Shown piece by piece: positions 46,481 to 55,758 of a stretch of DNA of 64,000 nt (position 1 is the first letter of the stretch; every line of letters starts with the position of its first letter). The position numbers and the translations under genes were made by a program. This DNA is from Zygnema cylindricum. Its lineage: Eukaryota; Streptophyta; Zygnematophyceae; Zygnematales; Zygnemataceae. The stretch lies in contig JBBHKE010001378.1 of assembly GCA_037447655.1 (NCBI GenBank), forward strand, positions 652,538-716,537, given 5' to 3'. The notes beneath the pieces are model-generated. The model made no database searches. It saw only the letters and a list, made by a program, of their open reading frames with translations, and was not told the origin of the DNA.

Positions 46481-46559
46481 CTCCGGTGGTGAGAAGGCCT
46501 CCCGAATGGTGAGAGGCTCCCTTGAGGTTGCCGAGTGGGCAAAGTGAGAGTTTGCTTGT

Positions 46560-47360
46560 AGGTGTTGATTTTGGAAAGCTTTAACTCTCAGTAAATTAGT
46601 GTGACGGCAGAACGACAGTAAAATATAGCGTAAACAACATGCGTCGTCACTTAAGTACAGAACAGGTATTTCGGAATAACACCAACATCCACATATGCCT
46701 GTCACACATTCAACGAGACAAAGCAGTTGCGACACAGATGGGACAAAGCAGCTACGCCGCAGATGGGACAAAGCAGCTGTGGTTATTCAATACGGGAAGA
46801 CGCAGCTGCGGCAAAGTTCCGGTGATGTTGAATATGATTCGAAACAAGACTACGCAGCTGCGGTTGGTCTGAATCAAGTCAATGGACGAGATTCATAGTG
46901 ATTTGTTAGCAATTGTCTTTGCAACAGTTGGATGAATTTATCTGGACAATAGTAATTAAGCCGGCGGTAAGTAATTGTATTGACCTCTCGGTAATAGTGA
47001 TTGTACAGAGCATGATTATGAGTACTTGATCTTTGTGGGAGTTAAGATTTTGGACGTATCTCTCACAATTGTTTATATCAAAGGTACAGCACTATGTAAT
47101 AGGACAACTAGAAGTAGAAACTCACTACGAGCATAAGACTTGGGACTTAGAACATTTGATGTATCCAAACTTCCAAACTGTGTAATTTGCAAACTGTTTT
47201 TGGGAAACTTTTGAGTTGCATATCTTGGTGTATGTTTGATCAATTGGGCTGAAACTTTAGAAATTGTCAGACATTGTGACATTCTACATTGTGGTATAGT
47301 TTTAAGCAGTTTGGACTTTTGTGTCAAATTTGGTGAGCTGTAGAAAGCAGCTGTTGGGTA
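46560..47360. repeat. Right arm of the large imperfect inverted repeat
   Basis: Reverse-complement counterpart of 43930-44870. Together the arms flank about 1.7 kb of copia pol. It carries GCAGCTGCG palindromes and GGGACAAAGCAGCTACG-type short repeats near 46735-46860. Confidence 0.7.
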
Positions 47361-48067
47361 AGGAGAGAGCGAGAGAGGAAGAGAGAGAAGAAAGAAAAAA
47401 ATGATAGAGAGAGAGAGAGGAAGAGAGAGAGGGAAATAATAAAAAAGGAGAGAGAGAGAGAGAGAGGAGGGAAGAGCGAGAGGGAAAGATAGGGAGATAA
47501 AGGTCAAAGAGCTAAACAAGAAATACAAGAATAGCTATTGGAGAAGCCAAAGAGGGAGAGAGGGAGGCCGAGAGAGAGACAGAGGAAAAGGACTAGAAAC
47601 TTGAAAGAAACAAACTTGACAAGATCAACACAGGGTGATAAAGAGAGGGAAAGAAAAAAAAAATTAACATACTGACAAGTGAGAGGGAGAGTGTAAAAGT
47701 AAATGAAAAAGAGGTAATAGGTTATTTTTTTATTATAAATGGGGAAAAGAAAGAAACTACGTTGAGAGGATAAAAATCTGAGCGTTACGTTACGTCTTCA
47801 GAGCCATTAACAAGCATAAACATTAGAGTACACCGTGAATCGGTATCAGTGTTAATCATAGAAGTCCAATTCGTACGGATTTTGACTTTTTTTTCGAAAA
47901 CTACGTAGTATTCGCTAGTTTCGTAAATTTCGTAAAATTCGTACGTCTCAAACTGTACGAAAAATTGTATAGACATTAAAAAAAAAAAGACGTTGCTTCA
48001 TTTACGCGCACGTATTTCTATTTGTACTCCACTCTGTCTTCAGAAAGAAACCGCCGTTGGAGATGCC

Positions 48068-48300
48068 ATAAATTTCGCCGCTAGACGCTACATAAGTTCG
48101 CTGAATTTTTTAAACGGGCTGTAAATTCCGTTGCTTGCCGCTAGGTCGATGAAATTTTGAAAGGGGCCGTAAATTCTGCCGCTCGCCATTAGTTCGATGA
48201 ACATTTTAGACGCGCCGTAAATTTCGTCGCTTGCAGCTAGGTCGATGAAATTTTTAAAAGGGCCGTAAATTTCGCCGCTCGCCGTTAGTTCGATGAACTT
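48068..48300. repeat. 48-bp tandem repeat inside the hAT-type MITE
   Basis: Unit starts at 48116, 48164, 48212 and 48260 are exactly 48 bp apart (GGGCCGTAAATTTCGCCGCT type), with a fifth degenerate unit before them. Alternate units are more alike, so the higher-order period is 96. On the minus strand one frame is open through about 75 codons and reads FIDLAAS/FIELTAS with EIYG, but it has no ATG after the upstream TAA. Confidence 0.85.
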
Positions 48301-48413
48301 TTCATTTTTTTAGGGTATTGAATATTTAAAAATTTTGAAATCTGAAAGTCAAAATAAGGTACGAATTTTAAAAATTCCTAAATCGTTTGATGCGCACTTT
48401 ACGTAGTAATCGT

Positions 48414-48631
48414 TACACCGCCAATCGTTATTAGCGTTGTGTACGCTAATTCCGTCCCGCTTTTTTATTTTAATTCTCAAATAGAATTATCCACACTATT
48501 TAAAAAAAACCTAATTCTGAATTAGAATAGACGATTTCTTCAAAAATTTCCAAATTCCCAATTAGCGTAAACCACGCTAATTATTCGTATACGCTAAAAA
48601 AACTTACACGCTAATAACGATTGGCGGTGTA
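48414..48631. mobile_element. Family A MITE, short form
   Basis: 218 bp with TACACCGCCAATCGTTATTA at one end and its exact complement at the other, TA flanks. Nested in the hAT-type MITE. Confidence 0.88.
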
Positions 48632-50089
48632 GTTTAATCCGTGAGTGTTATGCGCATGGGACTTCTATGGTGTTAATGTTTTTTCCGTCTCTTATAACAT
48701 ATTTTCTCCGTACACACATGTTCGATTGTAGATTTGACGGTTGTGATTTAAAGGTTAAATTCTAAGCTTCCGATTGGTGGTCTCAAAATTAAAATCGGAC
48801 AAGTGTGTACGGAGAAAAAATGTTTTGAGTGGCAAAAATATTATTAACCCTAATAGCGATTCAAGTTGTAGTGAGACATGGAAGAAGGAGAAATGTTAGG
48901 GTTGCAGAAAAAAATATCAAACCCTAAACATGTGCTGCCTTATGTGTAGTACAGTCGTACAGTGGTATAGTTGTCACGGACTCATAGAGGCACGGTTTTC
49001 CTTCACAACCGGTTCTTTGTAATTGTACGTTTTGACGTCATTTTCGCATTTCCGTGCGCCATTTTGTACCTGTTTTGCCGGGAACGCCAACGGTCAAAAC
49101 GAAAACGATAAAACGTTCGATTATAGAAGGTACAAGTAATATGCAAAGAAACAGCATAAGTACGTGCGAGCCGTACGATCTCAATACGAAAGCCTGACCT
49201 AAATACTGACAGTTCGTACTTCGTACCGAAAGCGTACTAAAAAACTCGCCCCAGCGTGGCATTACCGTACGTCACATCATTTCCGGCTTTTCGGGCCTTT
49301 ATCTGCGCCGTCCGTTTCGGTTGGAGAAACGCTCTCCGCTTCTCAAAATGTAAAACATTGCTGAAGTACAGTACACCGCGAATCGTAATTAGAGTAATGA
49401 AAAAATTAGAGTACAAAAACTAAAATAAAAATTAGAGTAACGAACGCTAATTTATGTGATAGAGCCGTTTCAACTATGAAGTTTAGGGTGCGTCTCCATG
49501 TACTTGAAACTTAGAGAATCTACTTTGTTTTTTAGCGCAGTTCCGACGGACCCGGATTTCGGGTGTCCCTATGTGTAGCAAACGAAGTTGTCACTTAAGT
49601 GCGTGACGATTGTATACGTTGACAATGCCCGTGACGCCTATCGACAGTGTACAATCTGTGATGACGCACATTATTTTTTGTAACTGCTTGTGTCGTCGCA
49701 TAACTTTTCGTGACATTGTACACATACCGCCATCCAGCCTGTGCCGTTTCACCGTTGAAGAAGATGCACTTTGCCTTTGCGTCTCTTGTCGACGTGAAAT
49801 GGCATCGGATCTTGAGACCCCTGGCGAAATAAAATCCGTACCAGGCGCAAACGGACAAAACCGAACAAATTGTGTACTTTGCTTTGTCGTACATGAACGC
49901 AAACGGACAAAACATAGCGGATCGTTCACTTTCGTCGTCGCTTGAATTCTTTTGAAATTTTTTGAAAATTTGTTACACATGCGACTACGTGTTTCTATTT
50001 GTTTTTCGAAGATTCTTTGTTTTAAAACACATCTTCCATGTGTTCTAAAGAAAAGTTTGAAGATGACGTTTTTTGGCGTGGCCGTGAGT

Positions 50090-50956
50090 CAGAGGTCGCA
50101 AACGGTCAACCAAACCGTGACCGACCGTTAACCGACCGCCCGCGCCGGATGCGGAACGGATTCGGTTGCCAAATTTAGGGGGTCGGGGGGTTACGGTCGG
50201 TTGACTCACCAAGAAAAAAAAAACGGTCAGTTACGGTCGGTCAAACAAAAAACCAAAAAAAATGAAAATTTTGTACTTTTTTTTTCCAACATTATTGTTC
50301 TTTGTAATTTTGGTATCGTGGAAGTACGTGGCATCATGATTAGCGTTGCAAATCAAACACGGTACTAACACTATTCATTTCACGAATCTTACAAAAAGAT
50401 AATCCAACATTCATGTACTTTGTACTCTTTGGCATCGTGGAAGTACGTGACATTATGATTAGCGTCGAAAATCTGACACGGTACTGTAGTAAGCTATTTA
50501 TTTCGCAAATCAAAGGCAACGCGACAAAGCGTCGCTAATCTGACACGGTAGTCATTATTCATTTCGCAAATCTTAGGCAACGCGACAAAGCGTCGCAAAT
50601 CTGACACGGTAGTCAGTATTCATTTCGCAAATCTTAGAGAACGCGACAAAGCGTCGCAAATCTGACACGGTAGTACAGTATTCATTTCGCAAATCTTAGG
50701 TAACGCGACAAATTGTAATTATTGGCTTATTCCGTCGTACATTGATTAATTTTGCACTTTCTCGGTTACGGGCGGGCACGGCTAGTCGCGAAAAATCAAG
50801 ATTCGTTTTTTTTTTTTTTTTCGTAAACGACGGTCGGTTAACGGTTAACAATTTTGGAGCGTGACAAAACTCGGTCGGGCGTCGGTTACTCAGATTTTGA
50901 AAAAAAAAAAAACGGTCGGTTTCGGGTATGATTTTTTTTGACTTTTGCGACCTCTG
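50090..50956. mobile_element. hAT-type MITE, 867 bp
   Basis: Terminal inverted repeats CAGAGGTCGCAAA and TTTGCGACCTCTG, flanked by CCGTGAGT and CCGTGGGT (7 of 8). Subterminal regions are packed with GGTCGGTTAACGGT-like words in both orientations, as subterminal transposase sites of hAT elements often are. Nested in the Harbinger-type MITE. Confidence 0.88.
50330..50715. repeat. 61-bp tandem repeat inside the hAT-type MITE
   Basis: GCGACAAAGCGTCGCAAATC-TGACACGGTAGT-ATTCATTTCGCAAATCTTAG units start at 50521, 50582, 50643 and 50705. Diverged units precede them from about 50338. Confidence 0.85.
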
Positions 50957-51518
50957 CCGTGGGTCGAAGAACACAAAACGACAACATGTAGTACATCTTA
51001 AATTCGATGATGATGCAAAATGTACTTCTCATTATTTCTATCTTTTTTTACGGTTGAAACTTACCCGGTACGGCTCTAAGTTTTACAGGAAAACGACAGA
51101 AAAAAACCCTTACTTAGGCACATGGAGACGCACCCTTACTCTAATTTGACATGCTAATATCCCCTACTGTAAATAAGGTATTCGTACAGAATTTGGCAAA
51201 ACATACAGTTTATCATCACTATGACGTTAGCACTACGCGGTTTGTTAAAACGCAGTTACATGATAACGACCTTTATTAAATCATTATTTATACTTTTTTA
51301 CTTAATAAAATACAATTTTGCATGGTCGGAGGTCGTCCGTACTCCATACTATTTAAAATGAACCTATATTAAAATTAAAAACGCTAATTAAACTTTACCT
51401 TAAATAGAATATCACATGAAATATAGTAAATGATTCTAATTTTTTCATTATTTCGAAATTTCTTCGAAATTTCGAGTAACCGAATTAGAGTAATTTACTC
51501 TAATTACGATTTGCGGTG

Positions 51519-51737
51519 TACACCTTGAATCGTTCTTAGAGTAGAAGTTTTTTACACGTTTAGGAATAATTACCGTTATTAACGCTAATTGGGAATTTGG
51601 AAATTTTCAAAGAAATCATTTACTCTAATTAGGAATGAGGGTTATTTTTAAATAGTATGGATAACTATATTTGAGAATTTGAAAAAATAAAAGTACCCCA
51701 ATTAGTGTTCAATACGCTAATAACAATTCACGGTGTA
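51519..51737. mobile_element. Family A MITE, short form
   Basis: 219 bp, R2 counterpart of 40639-40857. Its first TA is shared with the end of the preceding element. Confidence 0.8.
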
Positions 51738-51750
51738 CTATAATGTACAG

Positions 51751-51960
51751 TACAGCATGTATCACCATTTTTTTTTTGCCACTTCAAACATCTTTTCTCG
51801 GTATACACTTATAAGATTGTGGATCTGAGGGCTGTGATTGAAAGTTATTATTCTCAGCTTCCGATTGGCGGTCTCCAATTGAAAATGCAACAAGTGTGTA
51901 TGAAGAAAAGTTATTTTCAGTGGCGAGAAAATATTATCGCTAATTACGATTCACGGTGTA
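51751..51960. mobile_element. Family B fold-back MITE
   Basis: 210 bp, R2 counterpart of 40871-41090, right end ATTCACGGTGTA. Confidence 0.8.
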
Positions 51961-52363
51961 TCTGAATAATTTATAGCGGACAAATGAACTATGATTACTA
52001 AAAGTTTAAATTGTGTCAAGCCGAAATTGGTAATTCGACAAATTAAAGTATGCACTTGATACTATACAGACCATAGTTGTTCAAAACGCATTTTACGCAT
52101 GATTCAAACGCGCGAATAATACGTAGAAATCGGAGAGGTCGATTTGAAAATCATAAAAATCGTTAATGAATTTGTGTCTGTACAATTTCGTACATGTAAA
52201 AAAAATGAATTGAACATGTACCGCAGTTTGCACGTTTTCCGTTAAATAAACGATAAAAAACTATAATGGTTTAAATAATTATCACACTCCATGAGTGTAT
52301 AGGAAATTTACATCAACTGATTACAGACAATGCTCTCCAAGGATATTGAGGCAACATGTAGGG

Positions 52364-52380
52364 CCAGGTTCAAATCCTGG
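52364..52380 (+). other. tRNA-like T-arm (B box)
   Basis: CCAGGTTCAAATCCTGG forms a perfect 5-bp stem with a 7-nt TTCAAAT loop, and contains an ideal RNA polymerase III B box. No matching acceptor stem or clear A box lies at tRNA distance. Possibly a tRNA-derived SINE remnant. Confidence 0.5.
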
Positions 52381-53238
52381 ATAATGCCGCATTTTCGTCA
52401 GAATAATATTGACTATGTCTCAGACTATCTAACACGCAATCGTGGCCTTATCTCTCTACCTCTCCGAGAGCATAGGACTACAAAAAAACAAAGTACATGC
52501 CATATGCAGATGACATTTTCCTTCATTTAACATTGCACGATGTAACATGTTAATAAAAAAAAAAAACACAATCACATTAAACAAATGGTTGCTTTTTTCG
52601 AGGTGTGTAACTTCCTCAACAGTAGTTTCATTGTCTATTACCGTGGCGTTAGTAATGGCGTCTTCTTTGAAGATTCGCTTTCAAGTTTTTATGGCAGCTT
52701 CTTTGAAATAAATTTGAAGAAGACGTCTGTACACATTTTAAACTCACCTCGCGCAAATAGTGTTAAGTTGCAACGTTTGTTTTCGAATCTGTTCCTACAT
52801 GAACGATAAAATTCCATACATTATTTATGAAGTCTTTGTTGAGGTTACCGGACAAAAAGTACTAATACGTGCAACGTATATTTTCGTCAAATTTCCTACA
52901 TTTTCGTAAAAAATTGCACGGTTACCATAAAATACAGTACAATTTATGTAAATTGTCCGTTCAGTTAACCGGACAGAAAGTACATCGCGTTTTTTTTGCA
53001 ATTTTTTCAAAAATCACGAATAATATGTAAAAATCGGTTAAAATTAATTAATCGCACGATTTGAACAACTATGGTATAAACCTGAAATGTGAAATTAAGT
53101 TCGTACAATATATGAACTCTTGTACCATAAACTACAGTGTTTAACTCGCTCACAAAGGCATTTATGTAAAAGGCCCTGAGAATGCGGAACGTGAAAGCGT
53201 GAGTACCCACGATTACGTAGGAAACTCAATGTTCTAAC

Positions 53239-54254
53239 TACACCATGAATCGTTATTAGCCTTGATAAATAATTAGTGTAAAAAAACAATTAGGGTTGGT
53301 ATTTCTAATTTGGGATCAAGGCTTTTCGCCAAATAAAAAAAACTCTAATTCATGCATAACTCTAATTTGGGTACAATTTTCCAATAGTGTAGCTGGTATA
53401 GCCTGTGTTCACATTTTCGACTTTTGAACATGAGATAACACGTTTGCGTGATTTTCCACCGTCTTTATTTTAGGAATCAAATCTTTTTGTAACGACGCAC
53501 TCACTTTCGGGTGCCTGCTCTTTTAGCTGACGCACTTTTTGTACAATTGTACATAATAACGAGCAGTTTTAGTACGGATTGACGAATTTCTAAAACTACA
53601 ACGCGAATTGTAATTAGCGTAAATAAATATTTAGTGTAAAAATCATAATAAGTGTTACTAACTCTAAATTGGGATTTTTCGTTTCTAAAAAAAAAAAATA
53701 CTTTAAGTTATCAATAATTGTAATTTGGGTTTCTTTCCGTAATAGCTATCCACGCTGAATATCTTGACAGTAAATCTGACAAAAAGTACATTCTCACGTC
53801 ATTATGACGTTTGCACTAAGCGGTTGTGAAAATGCATTTACATGATAACGCCATGTGTTAAATATTTTTCTGTACGTTTTTGCTTAATAAAGATCATTTT
53901 GCACGGTCATACACTGACCTTACGCCACACTATTTAAAACGACAGTATATTAGTGTTGCTAATGCAAAATTAAAAAGTACCTTAAATAACGAATGGAAAA
54001 TTAAGAGTTATCAACTTTATTTAAGGTTTGAAGGTCAATGTTCAAGGTGACGGAATTAGCGTTTATAACACAAATTACAATTCACGGTGTATACTATTTT
54101 ATAACTATCCAATTTAAAAATAATAATGCTAAACTGACAATACATATATTAACGTAAAAAACATTTAAAGTAATAAATTATATTTTACGTTCATATGTGA
54201 AAATGCGGGGACGTCAGATTAGCCTTATTAAAGCTAATAGCGATTCACAATGTA
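53239..54254. mobile_element. Family A MITE interrupted by a second family A MITE (R2)
   Basis: Counterpart of 42246-43267. The inner element 53597-54091 has TACAACGCGAATTGTAATTA and CAATTCACGGTGTA ends. Confidence 0.7.
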
Positions 54255-54966
54255 TTATAGTTATATGTATAGGTAAATTTCCTATCATGACAAATCCAAT
54301 AACCCATATATCGATTTTGTTATCGATTAAGGGGGTGAAATAACGGTCCGACTGGTCCGAGGCCAATAAAACATCGTTATGTATCGGTTTATGTAAGAAT
54401 GGGGGAGGCGTCATAGTGCGTTTGTTGAAAAAAAACAAACCAAATGTATAATTTGTAGCACACTGATATTGCTACAATCTTTTACTGGCTTATCCGTCCG
54501 ATATACTTATTGCTATAATTTTCTTACCTGTATATAGATTATCATTAGGTCGAAAAAATGCACATGTCGGTTATTGTTAAATGGTTGTAGACACGCAACA
54601 TTAAATCTTACTTCCAAGCTTGCAAATGAATTACCTCGAAGAAAGATATCTCACTTTCTAATGTACTCCAAATAAAACTTTTTTTCTCTCTCCCTCTCTC
54701 TTTTTCTATTATTGTGAAAACAAAGAGATAAAAATAGTAGCCCGCACACCCTTGTTGAAATCATTAGATTCATATAGTATTTTCTAGGTCTGAATAGCTT
54801 AGTAGAGAAAGAAAGAAAAAGGGTAGGCAGTCTGCCTCCACCTCTTTCCTTTATCCCCCATACTTGTTGTAGTCACTGAAAGAGAGAGAGAGAGAGTAGT
54901 GGAGCCATAGATGCCTCAGCTCCATAGGCATGACTAAAGAGTGACATAAGTCACTCTCAAGAAAAG

Positions 54967-55038
54967 GTCGAGTCCGGTAGGACTCGAACCTCCGACCGGC
55001 AAAGTGAAGCGTAGCCGTCAACTCTAACCAGTTTGTCA
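54967..55038 (-). ncRNA. tRNA-like segment inside the copia LTR
   Basis: On the minus strand a perfect B box GGTTCGAGTCC (54990-54980) follows an A-box-like TGACAAACTGG (55038-55028) at tRNA spacing. The T-arm has one mismatch and no acceptor stem closes. It is a tRNA-derived relic with a possible RNA polymerase III promoter, not a functional tRNA. The same segment is at 61332-61404 and, degraded, near 36651-36710. Confidence 0.55.
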
Positions 55039-55538
55039 TAGAAGTTGATTAAATTTCATGGGGTTTGATAAATGCTTAAACTGTGTTATGATCTTGGAAT
55101 CGATTAACTGAATTATGAATGAATGAACATAAAACTAGTCAATATACAATGCGAAAGTGATCCCGCACGAAACAAATGAATCGGACATTTGTTTCGATGG
55201 TTAACATTTAATGTGAGATTTAAACCAACAGCATATATCACTACCGAGATCCCAGAATGGTCAGTTTGGCGTTTTTGGACATGGCATGACTTGGCGCCAC
55301 GTGGAGGAATAACATTCGATTGCGGGAATTCTGGGGAACAAACGAACGTGTGGAATATTGACACGCGTCCACTCAGTGGCCTTCTAGTACACTGGCCGTA
55401 CAGAAAAGACATTGGCCGTAGTACCTTCATATACTATACAACTATTTGATTGGTTTGTACAGCAGTAGATAGGGATTGTGAGAGGGGTTAGGACTTAGAA
55501 TTTTTGAATAGACAACCACCTCTCTCTTTGAGAGTTAG

Positions 55539-55545
55539 TATAAAT
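55539..55545 (+). promoter_or_regulatory. TATA box of copia copy 2 5' LTR
   Basis: TATAAAT downstream of a CTCTCTCTTTGAGAGTT palindrome-like phrase; the same place in the 3' LTR is 61903-61909. Copy 1 has TACAAAT here. Confidence 0.5.
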
Positions 55546-55758
55546 TGGCATTTTTGCCACCTCGTAACTTATCGGTTGGTTGGCCGATTTCACTAATTCT
55601 TTTTGCTACGCAATTAGGGGAGTCTAGACTACATAGCGGAGCAATCAGATTGTCAATTTGTCTGCTTGAGCAGCAGTGGTTGTGGTTGAAAGTGGGTTAG
55701 TTGAAAACTACCTAATGCCTTCCATATTTTGTAGTCCAATGGAGAACACAAAATTGCA

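Larger units (their letters stand above)
47857..48669. mobile_element. hAT-type MITE, 813 bp
   Basis: Terminal inverted repeats CATAGAAGTCC (17 bp with two mismatches), flanked by an exact 8-bp duplication GTGTTAAT (47849-47856 and 48670-48677). The undisrupted site is visible at 34671. The 8-bp duplication is the hAT signature. No transposase. It contains a 48-bp tandem repeat and a family A MITE. Confidence 0.9.
47829..48870. mobile_element. Family B fold-back MITE split by a hAT-type insertion
   Basis: Left part from 47829 (TACACCGTGAATCGGTATCA), right part to 48870. The continuous version is at 34646-34864. The internal palindrome pieces TTCTCCGTACACACATGTTC and AATCGGACAAGTGTGTACGG are still present. 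Confidence 0.85.
47365..49350. repeat. Dispersed repeat D, copy 2
   Basis: Same order as 34150-35345 (GA-rich start, AGAATAGCTATTGGAGAAGC, family B MITE, GTACGTTTTGACGTCATTTT, AGCATAAGTACGTGCG), interrupted by an 813-bp hAT-type insertion. It runs directly into R2. Confidence 0.8.
49486..51135. mobile_element. PIF/Harbinger-type MITE, about 1.65 kb
   Basis: Terminal inverted repeats GGGTGCGTCTCCATGT (49486-49501) and its complement (51120-51135), with a 3-bp TTA duplication on both sides (49483-49485, 51136-51138), as for PIF/Harbinger elements. No transposase; the ORFs near 49591-49980 overlap in three frames and resemble nothing. A diverged relative lies at 17.3-18.3 kb. Confidence 0.85.
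49372..51520. mobile_element. Family A MITE, long form, carrying nested elements
   Basis: Ends TACACCGCGAATCGTAATTA (49372) and TAATTACGATTTGCGGTGTA (to 51520). Without the Harbinger-type insertion it is about 496 bp, the same as the copies at 42609 and 53597. R1 lacks it at the matching place, so it inserted into R2 after duplication, at the TA that begins the next family A element. Confidence 0.8.
49130..54752. repeat. Long dispersed repeat, copy R2 (left part)
   Basis: Collinear with R1. Differences: an extra family A element (49372-51520) carrying nested insertions; an extra ~100 bp near 52500-52610; a better preserved tRNA-like word at 52364. Interrupted at 54753 by copia copy 2 and resumed at 62123. 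Confidence 0.8.
54753..55758 (+). repeat. Copia copy 2, 5' LTR
   Basis: Begins TGTTGAAATC and ends TTGCA. Contains a TATAAAT box at 55539-55545 and an antisense tRNA-like segment at 54967-55038. Followed at once by GGTTATGGCCCACC, a primer binding site like that of copy 1. Confidence 0.9.

Noticed and set aside
49591-49980. Transposase gene of the Harbinger-type element
   Set aside because: Three overlapping ORFs of 106-129 residues in different frames, with no DDE-type motif or helix-turn-helix pattern.
50330-50715. CRISPR array
   Set aside because: Regular 61-bp period, but the units are continuous diverged repeats without unique spacers, inside a hAT-type MITE of a eukaryote.
52330-52809. 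Non-LTR reverse transcriptase fragment (YADD and INLKKT-like words)
   Set aside because: Only short words match. The other RT motifs are missing, and R1 lacks part of this stretch, so the similarity is too weak to annotate.
54967-55038. A genuine tRNA gene in the copia LTR
   Set aside because: The B box is perfect, but the acceptor stem does not pair and the T stem has a mismatch. Three copies move with the LTR.
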